From: Mesorhizobium sp. 65-26
GTDB lineage: Bacteria > Pseudomonadota > Alphaproteobacteria > Rhizobiales > Rhizobiaceae
DNA: 64,000 nucleotides
Direction of reading: 5' to 3'
Assembly: GCA_001899205.1 (NCBI GenBank)
Contig: MKVL01000025.1
Span: 62,001-126,000 of the forward strand
This document shows, piece after piece, positions 41,665-50,857 of this stretch. The position numbers and the translations under genes are program-made. A model generated the notes under the pieces. The model searched no databases and had not been told where the DNA came from. It was given only the letters and a program-made list of their open reading frames with translations. Each line of letters opens with the position of its first letter. Position 1 is the first letter of the stretch.

Positions 41665-43878
41665 TCACAGGTCGAGAACCAGCGGCTCATCGGTGTTCTT
41701 CGCCCGCGAGACGCACAGCATCATGCGATCGTTCGCGGCCCGCTGTTTCCTGGTCAGCAGAACGTCGCGGTGATCGACCTCGCCGGAAAGCACCCGCGTT
41801 TCGCACGAGCCGCAATTGCCTTCCTGGCAGGAGCGCCGGATGGATATGCCTTCGTCGTCCAGAACCTCGATGACACTGCGGTCGGTCGGGATGGTGAGCC
41901 GCCGGCCGGAGCGCGCCAGCACCACGTCGAAGGCCTGGTCGCCGGCGCGATGCGCCTCGCCGCCCTCGAAATGCTCGGTGACGACGTCGATGCCATGCGC
42001 CGCCGCGGCGTCTTCGACAGCGTGCAGCATCGATGTCGTGCCGCAGACATAGAGCGCTCGCCCTTCGCCGGCGGCCCGGGCAACGACGGCGCCGAGATCG
42101 GCGCGCGGGCCTTCGTCGCGCGCGTGGACCGACAGCTTTGCCCCCGTCGCCGCGAGCCTGTCGAGAAAGGCCATGCTCCGGCGGCTGCGGCCGCAATAGA
42201 TCACTTCCACGTCGGCGTTGTTCGCCGAGGCGGCCGACAGCATCGGCAGCATCGGTGTGATGCCGATGCCGCCGGCGATGAAAGTGTAGCGTCCGGCCGG
42301 TTCGAGCGCGAAGTTGTTTCTCGGGCCGCCGACATGGAGCCGCATGCCGGGCCGCAGCCGCTCGTGCACGAAGCTCGACACCCCCCGGCTCTCCGGTTCC
42401 CGGTAGACAGCCACCGTCCAGCTTGCCGCCGTCGGGTCGCCGCAAAGGGAATACTGGCCGGCCCGATGTTCGGTAAGCCAGAGATCGATATGGGCGCCCG
42501 GCTCCCAGGCGGGCAGGGGAGCCCCCCGGGGGTCGACCAGCTCCAGCGAGAGGATGCCTTCGGCTTCTATGCGCATGGCTCGGACCTCGAGGACGGTGGT
42601 GCCTTCGTCATGTTCCGGCACGACGACGGGCGAGCTCCGGGATTGGTCGATGCGAACGTTGCCGACATGTTCGATGGCGGGCGCCTTGTCCCACAGGACC
42701 GGGAAGTATTTCGGCGCCCTGAACACCCATCCCGTCACCACCGGTTGCTGGGATGTGTCGGGCCGCAGGCCAGGCAGCGCCTCGATCATCTCCTCGAACA
42801 TGATCCGCTCGACCTGCCGCGCGAAGAAATGGCCGGCGCAGAAATGGGCGCCGTTGCCGAAGGCCTGGTGCGAGCCGCCGCGATCCATGTCGAACCGGTC
42901 CGGATCCTCGAAGCGCCGCTCGTCGCGGTTCGCGGAGGCGAGCACCACCTGTACGATCGAGCCTTCCGGAATGCGCTGTCCATGCAGGACGACGTCGCGC
43001 GACGCCTGGCGCTCGACGGAACCGATCGGCGCGATCCAGCGCAGGCCCTCATTGATGGCGAGCGGGATGCTGTCGGCCGGATTGGCGACCAGGCGCGCCC
43101 ACTGCTGTGGCTGCGAGAAGAGGCCGAGCAGCGTGCTGCCGGCGGCGTGGCCGGGCTCCTGCATGCCGCCAAGCAGGATGACGCGCAGCGACGGCATGAT
43201 GAACTCGAACGGCCTCGGCCCCGCGCCTTCCTCGCGGCCCGCCCACAGCATGTGCGAGAGCATGGAGTCGTCGGGGTGGGCCACCAGATGTTCAAGCTTC
43301 GGCCGCACCACCTTGTCGATCTCGGCGCTGGCGGCATCGGCGATGGCGAAGCCCTCGGGCTCCAGCCCGAAATTCGAGATACCCACGTTGAGGTCGTGGA
43401 ACCAGCGCCGCAGCGTGGCCGAGTCGACCAGATCGGCGAGGCCCATGACGCTGCGCAGCGCCTCGACAGAGACCGGCTCCAGATAGTCGGCCATCAGGTC
43501 GCCGCCCTTGCGCTGGCGCATCGGCGCCAGATACTGGCGGGCCATGGGACGGACGAGATCGTCGATCGTGTCGTTGATCGGCTTGGGCTGCAGGCGCGGA
43601 TCGACACCGGCGCGAAGCTGCTTGTGCGTCTCACCGCCCGAGGTCAGCACGTTCGGCGAGCCGAACACGCGCTGCAGTGTGGGATGATCCTTCGCGCCGA
43701 CAAAGCCCTCGCGCCCCATGCCGACAAGTTCGCACTCGTCGAAGCGGGTGACGAACCAGACATTGGCCGCCGAAATCCAGGCCACCGGCGCCTCGCGGCG
43801 CAGGCGCGCATAGGCCGGATAGGGGTCGTCCTCGAGCTCATCCAGGGTAATGTCGTCGATGATGGCCATGCCTGCCAT
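41665..43878 (-). CDS. Self-sufficient cytochrome P450 with fused phthalate-dioxygenase-reductase-like domain (CYP116-like)
   Basis: A 737-residue monooxygenase in one chain. The P450 domain (about 1-420) has haem-ligand Cys347 in FGNGAHFCAGHFFARQ and the helix K motif NEGLRW. The reductase follows: an FMN-binding segment (HRAGQYSLCGDP), NAD segment (YTFIAGGIGITPMLPML) and a plant-type 2Fe-2S domain at the C-terminus (RRSCQEGNCGSCETRV, then MMLCVSR). This is the P450RhF/class VII arrangement. The I-helix reads GGMQEPGHAAG, with Pro242 where most P450s have Thr. The ATG at 43878 follows GGAGGGAG; 43869 is a second in-frame ATG. Confidence 0.92.
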   Translation of the reverse strand: MAGMAIIDDITLDELEDDPYPAYARLRREAPVAWISAANVWFVTRFDECELVGMGREGFVGAKDHPTLQRVFGSPNVLTSGGETHKQLRAGVDPRLQPKPINDTIDDLVRPMARQYLAPMRQRKGGDLMADYLEPVSVEALRSVMGLADLVDSATLRRWFHDLNVGISNFGLEPEGFAIADAASAEIDKVVRPKLEHLVAHPDDSMLSHMLWAGREEGAGPRPFEFIMPSLRVILLGGMQEPGHAAGSTLLGLFSQPQQWARLVANPADSIPLAINEGLRWIAPIGSVERQASRDVVLHGQRIPEGSIVQVVLASANRDERRFEDPDRFDMDRGGSHQAFGNGAHFCAGHFFARQVERIMFEEMIEALPGLRPDTSQQPVVTGWVFRAPKYFPVLWDKAPAIEHVGNVRIDQSRSSPVVVPEHDEGTTVLEVRAMRIEAEGILSLELVDPRGAPLPAWEPGAHIDLWLTEHRAGQYSLCGDPTAASWTVAVYREPESRGVSSFVHERLRPGMRLHVGGPRNNFALEPAGRYTFIAGGIGITPMLPMLSAASANNADVEVIYCGRSRRSMAFLDRLAATGAKLSVHARDEGPRADLGAVVARAAGEGRALYVCGTTSMLHAVEDAAAAHGIDVVTEHFEGGEAHRAGDQAFDVVLARSGRRLTIPTDRSVIEVLDDEGISIRRSCQEGNCGSCETRVLSGEVDHRDVLLTRKQRAANDRMMLCVSRAKNTDEPLVLDL

Positions 43879-44043
43879 GCCGGATATCTCCCTCCATGGA
43901 TCCGCAACGGGATCCGCGCGCGGATTGTCTGTCCGTCGACGATGGCACAGCGGGCATGCCACGGCGTCCCCCTGAAGGAGGATCGTTCCCATTCGCGCCG
44001 GCGCGGTGGAACCAGCTGGAAATCGGTGACGGTGGCGCCCGTG

Positions 44044-44967
44044 TCAGGAGAGCTGAAGCTGGCGCACGGTCTCGAAATAATGCGCAAACAGCTCGTTCTG
44101 GCTGGAAATGCCGAGCTTCGCATAGGCGCGCTTGCGGAACGTCGCCACCGTGCTCGGAGCGATATCGAGCGTCAGCGCGATGGCCGAGACCGAATAGCCG
44201 ACCGCGATGCGCGCGCAGACCGCCGCCTCGCGCTCTGTCAGCTCGTCGCAGTCGGACAGGAATATGGTGCGCAGGTGATAGAGCATCTGCTCGCGGCGCT
44301 CGTTCGACATCTGCGTTCCGGGCGAAGACTTGTGCCTGACATAGCGCTCCATCTCCGCATGTTTGCCGACGAAGCGCAGGATCAACGGCCCCAATTCCTG
44401 GAAGATGGTCACATCCTCGTCGCTGAAGGCCGGCTTCTCGATGTTGCGGTAGAGGGAGGCATAGAGGCGCAGGCCCTGATAGCGGCCGATGATGGCGATC
44501 TCGCTGGCCAAGCCCGGTCCTTCATAGAACTGGCGCCGGTATGCAGGGCTGGGGAAGTCCGACGAGCTGAGCCGCAGCACGCGCGTCGTGCTGCCGTCGA
44601 CGTCCTTCGCGAGCTGGAACATCGGGTCATGCTTGAATTCGCCGCTGATGTACTCGAGCGCGAGGTTGCGGGCGCGCTTGGTCTCGGCCTTGGACTCGCC
44701 CTCGGCGACGACCGCGAGCGGAGCGCGACCGGAGTCGGAAAAGGCGAACACGGTGCACTGGTCCGACACGACGAATTCCCGCGCCAGGCCCAGCAACGAC
44801 GCGCCGAATTCATTCGTACCGATAGCCGATACGATCTTCTCCAGCACGGGTACGGGCAATTGGACCAATCGGGCGCCTCCATGCGTTCGGAGAATATCGA
44901 TCCTCGGCAAAGCGCGGAGTCTTTTATCTTCGATGGAAAAATTAGCGTTGGCCAAACTGTGGTACAA
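44044..44967 (-). CDS. LuxR-type helix-turn-helix regulator
   Basis: A regulator of up to 307 residues. The C-terminal 65 residues form a LuxR/GerE helix-turn-helix (LTEREAAVCARIAVGYSVSA, then IALTLDIAPSTVATFRKRAY and KLGISSQNELFAHYFE). The N-terminal 220 residues have no recognised autoinducer or receiver domain. The start is uncertain: the frame opens with TTG at 44967, and a GTG about 45 codons in is possible. It lies 165 nt upstream of the P450 gene on the same strand and is the best local candidate to control P450 and the flavin monooxygenase. Confidence 0.8.
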   Translation of the reverse strand: MYHSLANANFSIEDKRLRALPRIDILRTHGGARLVQLPVPVLEKIVSAIGTNEFGASLLGLAREFVVSDQCTVFAFSDSGRAPLAVVAEGESKAETKRARNLALEYISGEFKHDPMFQLAKDVDGSTTRVLRLSSSDFPSPAYRRQFYEGPGLASEIAIIGRYQGLRLYASLYRNIEKPAFSDEDVTIFQELGPLILRFVGKHAEMERYVRHKSSPGTQMSNERREQMLYHLRTIFLSDCDELTEREAAVCARIAVGYSVSAIALTLDIAPSTVATFRKRAYAKLGISSQNELFAHYFETVRQLQLS

Positions 44968-45069
44968 GGGGCAATCCTCGGGTTGTGCCTCTGTTCGGAG
45001 TTGCCAGGGCGAAGGTCATGCAGGCCGGCAGACCGCGACGGGGCCTGATTGCTGACCCGTCGGCCCCGG

Positions 45070-46656
45070 TCATGCCGCTTCGACGAAACGCGGCGAATGC
45101 TCCACCAGTTTGCGTGTATAGTCGTTCCCGGGCCGGTCGATGACCTGGCCGGTTTCTCCCAGCTCGACCAGCCGGCCGTATTGCAGCACGGCGGTGCGGT
45201 GCGCGATCGAACGCACCAGCGCCAGATTGTGCGTCACGAACACCATGGCGAGGTTCTCTGTGCGCTGGACTTCCTGAAGCAGCGAGACGATCGACGCCTG
45301 CACCGAGACATCCAGCGCCGAGGTGATCTCGTCGCAGATCAGCATGTCCGGCTTCAGCACGAGAGCGCGGGCAATGGCGACGCGCTGCCGCTCGCCGCCG
45401 GAGAGATCCGATGGATAGCGATCGGCGGCCTTGGCCGGCAGGGAGACCGCGTCCATGGCGCGCTTCACCTTGGCGTGCAGCTCCGCCGACGGGCCGTTCT
45501 CGAACAGCCGGAGCGGGGTGGCGATGATGTCGGCGATGGTGTGGCGATTGTTGAGGGCCCCGTAGGGGCTCTGGAAGATGTACTGCATGCGCCGCTTCTG
45601 CGCCTCGCTGCGCTGGCGGGCGTCGAAGGCGAGATTTTCCCCCTGGAACGAGATGGTCCCCGTGGCCGACCGGTGCAGGCCGATCAGCAGCCGCGAGAGC
45701 GTCGTCTTGCCGGATCCGGATTCGCCGACCAGCGCCAGGCATTCGCCCGGCATCACGTCGAATGAGATGGAGTGCAGGACCTGGAAGTCGCCGTGCGAGG
45801 CGGCGACGTCGCGGATCGACAGCACCGGCTTCGGCTCGTTAGCCTGGATGTCTCCGGCGACGCGGGCGAGGGGGCCGTCAATGTGCGGCGTCGCCGCGAC
45901 CAGGGCGCGCGTATAGTCGTGGCGCGGTGCATGGAAGAGCTGGCGCGGCGCGCCTTCCTCGACGATGCGCCCGTTCTTCATGACCATGGTCTTGTCGGCG
46001 AGGTTGGAGACTACGGCGAGGTCATGGCTGACATAGAGCGCCGCGACCCGGTGCGTGCGGCAAAGCCGGGCCGTCGTTTCCAGCACCGTTGATTGGGTCA
46101 CCACGTCCAGGCCGGTCGTCGGCTCGTCAAGGACGACCACCCGTGGTCGCAGCAGGAAGACCGTGGCGATGCAGACGCGCTGCTTCTGGCCGCCGGACAG
46201 CTCGAAGGGAAACCGGCGCAGGAACCCGCGGTCGGCGGGAAGCGAAACGTCCGCGAACGCTTCGGTGATCCGCCGGGAAATCTCGCCGCGCGAAAGCTTC
46301 GGCTCGTGGGCGCGCAACGCCTCCGCGACCTGTTCTCCGATCCGCATGCGCGGGTTGAGCGCAGCCGACGGGTCCTGCGGCACATAGGCGACCACCTTGC
46401 CCCGGAAAGCCTGCAGCGCGGCTCCTTCGAGCGTTGTCACGTCCCGCCCGTCGACGAGGATTTCGCCACCGGCGATCCTGGCGCCCGCGCGCGTATAGCC
46501 CATGAGGCAAAGCGCGGCGGTGGTCTTTCCGGAACCGGATTCGCCGACGATCCCGAGGATCTCTCCCTCGTTCACCGCAAAGCTGACGTCATCTACGATG
46601 GCGGTGCCTGTGTCGATGAGCTCGACGCGAAGATGTCGGACGTCCACGACCTTCAT
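45070..46656 (-). CDS. Dipeptide/oligopeptide-type ABC importer, fused double ATPase (DppD-DppF)
   Basis: A 528-residue protein with two complete ATPase modules in tandem: Walker A IVGESGSGKTTAALCLMG near residue 35 and LVGESGSGKTTLSRLLIG near 305, with signatures LSGGQKQRVCIATVF and LSGGERQRVAIARAL and Walker B motifs VVLDEPTTGLD and ICDEITSALD. Such DppD-DppF fusions (as in YejF and GsiA) are common in rhizobia. The two permease genes lie immediately upstream on the minus strand (4 nt gap). The second Walker B region has ITSALD in place of the more common PTSALD. Confidence 0.93.
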   Translation of the reverse strand: MKVVDVRHLRVELIDTGTAIVDDVSFAVNEGEILGIVGESGSGKTTAALCLMGYTRAGARIAGGEILVDGRDVTTLEGAALQAFRGKVVAYVPQDPSAALNPRMRIGEQVAEALRAHEPKLSRGEISRRITEAFADVSLPADRGFLRRFPFELSGGQKQRVCIATVFLLRPRVVVLDEPTTGLDVVTQSTVLETTARLCRTHRVAALYVSHDLAVVSNLADKTMVMKNGRIVEEGAPRQLFHAPRHDYTRALVAATPHIDGPLARVAGDIQANEPKPVLSIRDVAASHGDFQVLHSISFDVMPGECLALVGESGSGKTTLSRLLIGLHRSATGTISFQGENLAFDARQRSEAQKRRMQYIFQSPYGALNNRHTIADIIATPLRLFENGPSAELHAKVKRAMDAVSLPAKAADRYPSDLSGGERQRVAIARALVLKPDMLICDEITSALDVSVQASIVSLLQEVQRTENLAMVFVTHNLALVRSIAHRTAVLQYGRLVELGETGQVIDRPGNDYTRKLVEHSPRFVEAA

Positions 46657-46659
46657 GTC

Positions 46660-47550
46660 CTATCCCTCGATGCGGGCGGCGGCGCGCGCCACCGCGTCCG
46701 CCAGCAGGTTGGCGCCGAAGATGACGAAGCCGATGCAGATGATCGGCAGGCCGACCGCCCAGGGCTGGAACAGCAGCCCGTCGCGGTTCTCGTTGATCAT
46801 CATGCCCCAGTCGGCGGTCGGCGGTTGGACGCCGAAGCCCAGGAAGTTGATGCCGGCGATCAGGCCCATCGCCCAGGTCAGGCGGAAGCCGGCCTCGACC
46901 ATCAGGGGCGTCAGGATGTTCGGCAGGATCTCGCGCATCAGGATCTGGCGCCTGGGCATGCCGATGGCCTCCGCATACTGGACGAATTCCTTGTGCGCCA
47001 CGTCCAGCGTCACCGCGCGGCTGGCGCGCGCGATCGCCGGCATGAAGACCAGGCCGACCGAGACCATAAGCAGCAGGCCGCCGGCGCCGGCGATCGCCAC
47101 GCAGAGCAGGACGAGGACGCGCTCCGGGAAAGCCAGGATCACGTCCATCGCGCGCATCAGCAGCCCGTCGAGGCGACCACGGCTCTGGCCCGCTATCAGG
47201 CCGATCGCGGTGCCGAAGACCATGGCGATCAGCGTTGCTCCGGCCGACATCCAGAGAAGGCCGCCGCCGCCCGCGAGCGCGCGCGAGAACACGTCGCGGC
47301 CGAGATTGTCGGTTCCGAACAGGCTGCTGCCATCCGGCGGCTGGAACGGCGCCCCGACAAAGTCGTCGACGCCGAACGGCGCAAGATGCGGTCCGGCCAC
47401 GGCCGCCACGACGGCGAGCGCCAGCAGGGCGAGACCGATCTGACCGCGCCTCACGGTCAGCGTGCGGCCCAGCAGCCGCACGACGGGGTTCAGGCGCCGG
47501 GTTTCGCCGGATGCAGGAACGGGCTGGCTCACCAGGATACCCTCGCTCAT
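46660..47550 (-). CDS. Dipeptide-type ABC importer permease (DppC)
   Basis: A 296-residue permease. A basic N-terminus precedes helix 1 (IGLALLALAVVAAVAGPHLA), then the periplasmic GTDNLGRDVFSRALAGGG, which is diagnostic of DppC, and the coupling loop QYAEAIGMPRRQILMREILP. The ATG at 47550 overlaps the stop of dppB as ATGA. The upstream frame beyond it is a shadow of dppB. Pairs with DppB. Confidence 0.92.
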   Translation of the reverse strand: MSEGILVSQPVPASGETRRLNPVVRLLGRTLTVRRGQIGLALLALAVVAAVAGPHLAPFGVDDFVGAPFQPPDGSSLFGTDNLGRDVFSRALAGGGGLLWMSAGATLIAMVFGTAIGLIAGQSRGRLDGLLMRAMDVILAFPERVLVLLCVAIAGAGGLLLMVSVGLVFMPAIARASRAVTLDVAHKEFVQYAEAIGMPRRQILMREILPNILTPLMVEAGFRLTWAMGLIAGINFLGFGVQPPTADWGMMINENRDGLLFQPWAVGLPIICIGFVIFGANLLADAVARAAARIEG

Positions 47551-48572
47551 CGCCCGGCCGCCCTCATCTCGGGGCTCACCGCCAGCATCAGCAGTTCGGC
47601 GGCAAGATTGACCAGCATGTATACGGCCGCATAGACCATGATGAGGGCCTGCAGCATGGGCAGGTCGCGGTTGCGGACGGCGTCCGTGAGCAAGGCGCCG
47701 ATGCCCGGATATCGGAACAGGTATTCGATCACCACCGCGCCGCCGAGCATCAGCGCCATGCACAGCGCGGCGCCCTGGATCGCCGGCACGACGGCATTCG
47801 GCAGCGCGTGGCGCCACAGGATGCGGGATGGCGACAGGCCCTTGAGGCGCGCCATCTGCACATATTCCGATGCCAGCACCTCGACCAGCGATGCCCGGAT
47901 CAGCCGGCTGAGATAGGGCACAGCAGACAACACCAGAACCGCGATCGGAAGGACGATGTCGCGCGGATACGCAAGCGGCGACGCGCCGGGCGGGATGACG
48001 GCGATGGCCGGCAGGACGCGCCACACAGCGGTGGCGAAAACCAGCACGAGAAGGGTGCCCTTGACGAACTCCGGCAGCGCGCTCAGCGCCAGCATCACAT
48101 AGTCGAAAATCTGGTCCGACGCGCGCCTGGCCCGTGTCGCCGCCGCCGCGCCAATGAGCGTCGACAACGGCACCGCGATAATGATGGCGATGACCGTCAG
48201 GATCAGCGAATTGGCCAAGGCCGGAAACACCTGGCCCGCGACCGGGTTGCCATTCGCCAGCGACGCGCCGAAATCGCCGGTCAGGGCGCTGGCAAGCCAG
48301 CGCCCATAGCGCACGATGTAGGGATCATTGAGGCCATGGGCGCTGCGAAACGCGTCGAGCATCTGCGGCGTGGCGAGCTCGCCCAGGATGATGCGCGCCG
48401 GATCGCTGGGCAGCAATTGCGTCGCGATCGACACCACCACCGAGACGAGGAAGAGGACGACGACGCTCGCCACCAGACGCCGGCCGATCCAGCCGAGTGT
48501 CTTTGCCAGCGCCGGCTTGCGACTGCTCGCCGGAGACGTCACCTCGACGCTTGCGCCGTGGGTCATCGTCAT
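47547..48572 (-). CDS. Dipeptide-type ABC importer permease (DppB)
   Basis: A 341-residue permease with helix 1 LVASVVVLFLVSVVVSIATQ, the DppB motif LPSDPARIILGELATPQML, and the coupling loop EYVQMARLKGLSPSRILWRH. The ATG at 48572 has GAGG nine bases ahead; a GTG at 48581 and an ATG at 48566 are alternatives. It follows the binding-protein gene by 40 nt and overlaps dppC by 4 nt. Confidence 0.92.
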   Translation of the reverse strand: MTMTHGASVEVTSPASSRKPALAKTLGWIGRRLVASVVVLFLVSVVVSIATQLLPSDPARIILGELATPQMLDAFRSAHGLNDPYIVRYGRWLASALTGDFGASLANGNPVAGQVFPALANSLILTVIAIIIAVPLSTLIGAAAATRARRASDQIFDYVMLALSALPEFVKGTLLVLVFATAVWRVLPAIAVIPPGASPLAYPRDIVLPIAVLVLSAVPYLSRLIRASLVEVLASEYVQMARLKGLSPSRILWRHALPNAVVPAIQGAALCMALMLGGAVVIEYLFRYPGIGALLTDAVRNRDLPMLQALIMVYAAVYMLVNLAAELLMLAVSPEMRAAGR

Positions 48573-48612
48573 GCGTCGCACCTCGTCTTGGTCGGATCAG
48601 CCTCGCCGGCGG

Positions 48613-50145
48613 TCACGACAGGGACAGACGGGCGAACTCACCGCGACAGAGCCCAAGGCCGGTGTGATCCTCCATCAGGCCTTTCACCTTGTCGGAATAG
48701 GCGTCGGCGCCCATCGCGAAGGCGGCATTGAGATAGCCGCCCTTCTCGAACTGGATATGCTGCATCGCCTTCATCTTCTCGACGCGGGCCGCATCATCCT
48801 TCTCCGCCTGGACGTCATGATAAAGCTTGGCGAAGGCCTCGTCCTTGAAGCGCGATGTGTTGAGGGTCGATTCGGGGCCGTCGGAGATTGCCGCCATCGT
48901 CATGTAGCCGAGGCCGGGGAACAGCCCGAACGTGAAGGGCGCATCCTGGACCTCCGCGCTGCGCGCGGCGGCCGCATCGAGTTTCTTGATGTTGACGGTG
49001 ACGCCGATCTGCTTGGCTTGGTTTGCGACGACCTGCGCCGCCTCGACCATGCCGAAGCGCACCGGCGCGACGAGGAGTTCGACGACGAGGTTCTGCGCGC
49101 CTGCCTCGGCCAGCAGCGCCTTGGCCTTGTCGAGGCCCTGGCTGCGCACGAGCGAGCTGTCGTAGCTCGGATCGAACGGCGAATAGAGGTCGTGGCACAC
49201 GCTGGCGCGGCCTGCGAAGGCCTGCTTCACCACCTTCTCGCGATCGATCATCAGCCGGAAGGCCTGGCGCACGCGATTGTCCTTGAAGGGGCCGCTGTCC
49301 GTGCGCATGGAGAAGGGATTGAACAGTCCGGTGCGCGACAGGTTCACCTTCAGGCCCGACGTGGCTTCGATCTGCGGCACGAGGCTGAGGGGAAGCTGGT
49401 TCATGGCGTCGATCTGCCCGCCCATGAGGGCGTTCACTCGCGCAAAATCGTCGACGAAGTTGAGCGCCACGACGCGGGCGATGGCGGGCTTGTCGCCGAA
49501 ATAGTTCTCGAAACGCTCGATGACGATCTGCTGGCCGGGCGTCATGTTGACCATCTTGTAGGGGCCGGTGCCGATCTGCTCCTTGCCGTCATAGCCTTCG
49601 GGGACGACACCAAGTATGCCGCCGTCGCCAAAAGCCTGCTCGAACAGGCTGAACGGCTTAGGCAGCTTGAAGCGCACCGTGCGCTCGTCCAGCTTCTCGA
49701 TGGCCTTGGTGTCAATGAAACCGATCTGCCCTGCCGCGTAGCCGCCCCCCTTCGGATCGAGGATGCGCCGCACGGTATAGATCAGGTCATCGGCGGTCAG
49801 CGTCTTGCCGTTGTGGAATTCCACCCCCTTCTTCAGCCGCACGTCCCACTGGTCGACCGTGGCGTTCGCGCTGATTTCCTCGGCCAGCACGTTGCGCAGC
49901 TTGAAATCGGGGCCGACCTGCGTGATCTGGCTGAAGACGCTCTGGATCAGCGAGCCCGTTGCCTGTCCGACCATGGCATGGGGATCGAAACTGTCCGTCG
50001 CTCCGCCGCCGGAAAAGCCGAGGCGCAGCGTATCGTCAGCCGCCAGCGCGGTGGTGAACGGCGCCATGCCGGCGACCGCGGTCATGGCCGCGCTCGCCAT
50101 CAGGAAGCCGCGACGCGAGAGATTTGGCCTGGCCAGTCTGTCCAT
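48613..50145 (-). CDS. Dipeptide-type ABC importer substrate-binding protein, Tat-exported (DppA family)
   Basis: A 510-residue periplasmic protein. It has a twin-arginine signal (LSRRGFLMASAAMTAVAG) cleaved near ALAAD, and the mature SBP_bac_5 fold (TLRLGFSGGGATDSFDPHAM; WDVRLKKGVEFHNGKTLTAD). The ATG at 50145 has AGGGGA six bases ahead and fits the signal; the frame stays open to 50238 without support. Ligands of the family range from peptides to opines and glycosides. Divergent from the carrier-protein operon with about 460 bases between. Confidence 0.9.
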   Translation of the reverse strand: MDRLARPNLSRRGFLMASAAMTAVAGMAPFTTALAADDTLRLGFSGGGATDSFDPHAMVGQATGSLIQSVFSQITQVGPDFKLRNVLAEEISANATVDQWDVRLKKGVEFHNGKTLTADDLIYTVRRILDPKGGGYAAGQIGFIDTKAIEKLDERTVRFKLPKPFSLFEQAFGDGGILGVVPEGYDGKEQIGTGPYKMVNMTPGQQIVIERFENYFGDKPAIARVVALNFVDDFARVNALMGGQIDAMNQLPLSLVPQIEATSGLKVNLSRTGLFNPFSMRTDSGPFKDNRVRQAFRLMIDREKVVKQAFAGRASVCHDLYSPFDPSYDSSLVRSQGLDKAKALLAEAGAQNLVVELLVAPVRFGMVEAAQVVANQAKQIGVTVNIKKLDAAAARSAEVQDAPFTFGLFPGLGYMTMAAISDGPESTLNTSRFKDEAFAKLYHDVQAEKDDAARVEKMKAMQHIQFEKGGYLNAAFAMGADAYSDKVKGLMEDHTGLGLCRGEFARLSLS

Positions 50146-50607
50146 TGTCATTCCCCTTGCAGATTCTTCTCGTTGCCATCCCTGCGAACGTGGTCCGGGC
50201 CTGGCAGCGGCGAACTGCACGGGCTTCGAACGGATCATAGTTGAGCGAGATGGAATGCAGCCAATCTAACGTGACCTCGATCGCGCTCCATACCCTCGCT
50301 GGAGGACGTTGCTCCAGCATGGTTTCGCGGATCTGCGCGTACATCTTGCCGGAGGGATCGAACAGGCTTTTTGGGGACTGCCGCGGCGTCGGCGACACCG
50401 TAGAATTCCGGGACGAGGGGCTACGATCCGGGCCTCTCGTGCCAGGACCGGCGCCGTGCCAGAGGTTTTGGCGATGCAGGGATCCTGCCTTGTCGAGATT
50501 GTCGCAACGATTGATTAGCTATATGCCGGAATGCCGCGCTGCGTTAACTACACTGTCGGGATTTCGATCTAAGAAGAAAACCGGCAGATCCAGGGGCAGA
50601 AAACAAC
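50146..50607. other. Divergent control region between the dipeptide-type importer and the carrier-protein operon
   Basis: About 460 bases without a supported gene. Its right end (50510-50607) is AT-richer and must hold the promoter of the carrier-protein operon, which starts with CAGGGGCAG ahead of the ATG at 50608. No clear palindrome or regulator site was recognised. Confidence 0.55.
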
Positions 50608-50853
50608 ATGATTGATCAAGTTCGCTCTCTTTTTGCGCGGAACGCGATGCTTCCGTTTGATGTCTCAAAACTCTCCGACCAGGACAGTCTGTACGATGCG
50701 GGGATGACTTCATTCGCGTCCGTTCAAATGATGCTGGCGCTGGAGGAGGAGTTCGACATCGAATTTCCCGAACAGATGCTGACCCGGCGCACGTTCTCGT
50801 CGCTGGCCAGCATCGCCGACGCGGTCTCCCAGATCAAAGAACAGGCAGCCTGA
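50608..50853 (+). CDS. Acyl carrier protein-like carrier protein
   Basis: An 81-residue four-helix carrier protein. Ser35 in LYDAGMTSFASVQMML is the expected 4'-phosphopantetheine attachment site, although the usual DSL triad is changed to TSF. Helix II-III follows (LEEEFDIEFPEQMLTRRTFS). It is the first gene of a tightly packed four-gene operon with an amino acid:carrier protein ligase, and is therefore the likely acceptor of the activated amino acid rather than a fatty acid carrier. The next gene begins 4 nt later. Confidence 0.88.
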   Translation: MIDQVRSLFARNAMLPFDVSKLSDQDSLYDAGMTSFASVQMMLALEEEFDIEFPEQMLTRRTFSSLASIADAVSQIKEQAA

Positions 50854-50857
50854 CACC

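Noticed and set aside
41770-45048. Open frame of 1092 codons on the plus strand
   Set aside because: It runs antisense through the P450 and LuxR-type genes, whose motifs are intact on the minus strand. The translation is Arg/His/Gly-rich without any domain, as expected for an antisense frame of GC-rich codons.
48328-50244. Open frame of 638 codons on the plus strand
   Set aside because: Antisense to the dipeptide-type binding-protein gene, which has a clear Tat signal and fold on the minus strand.
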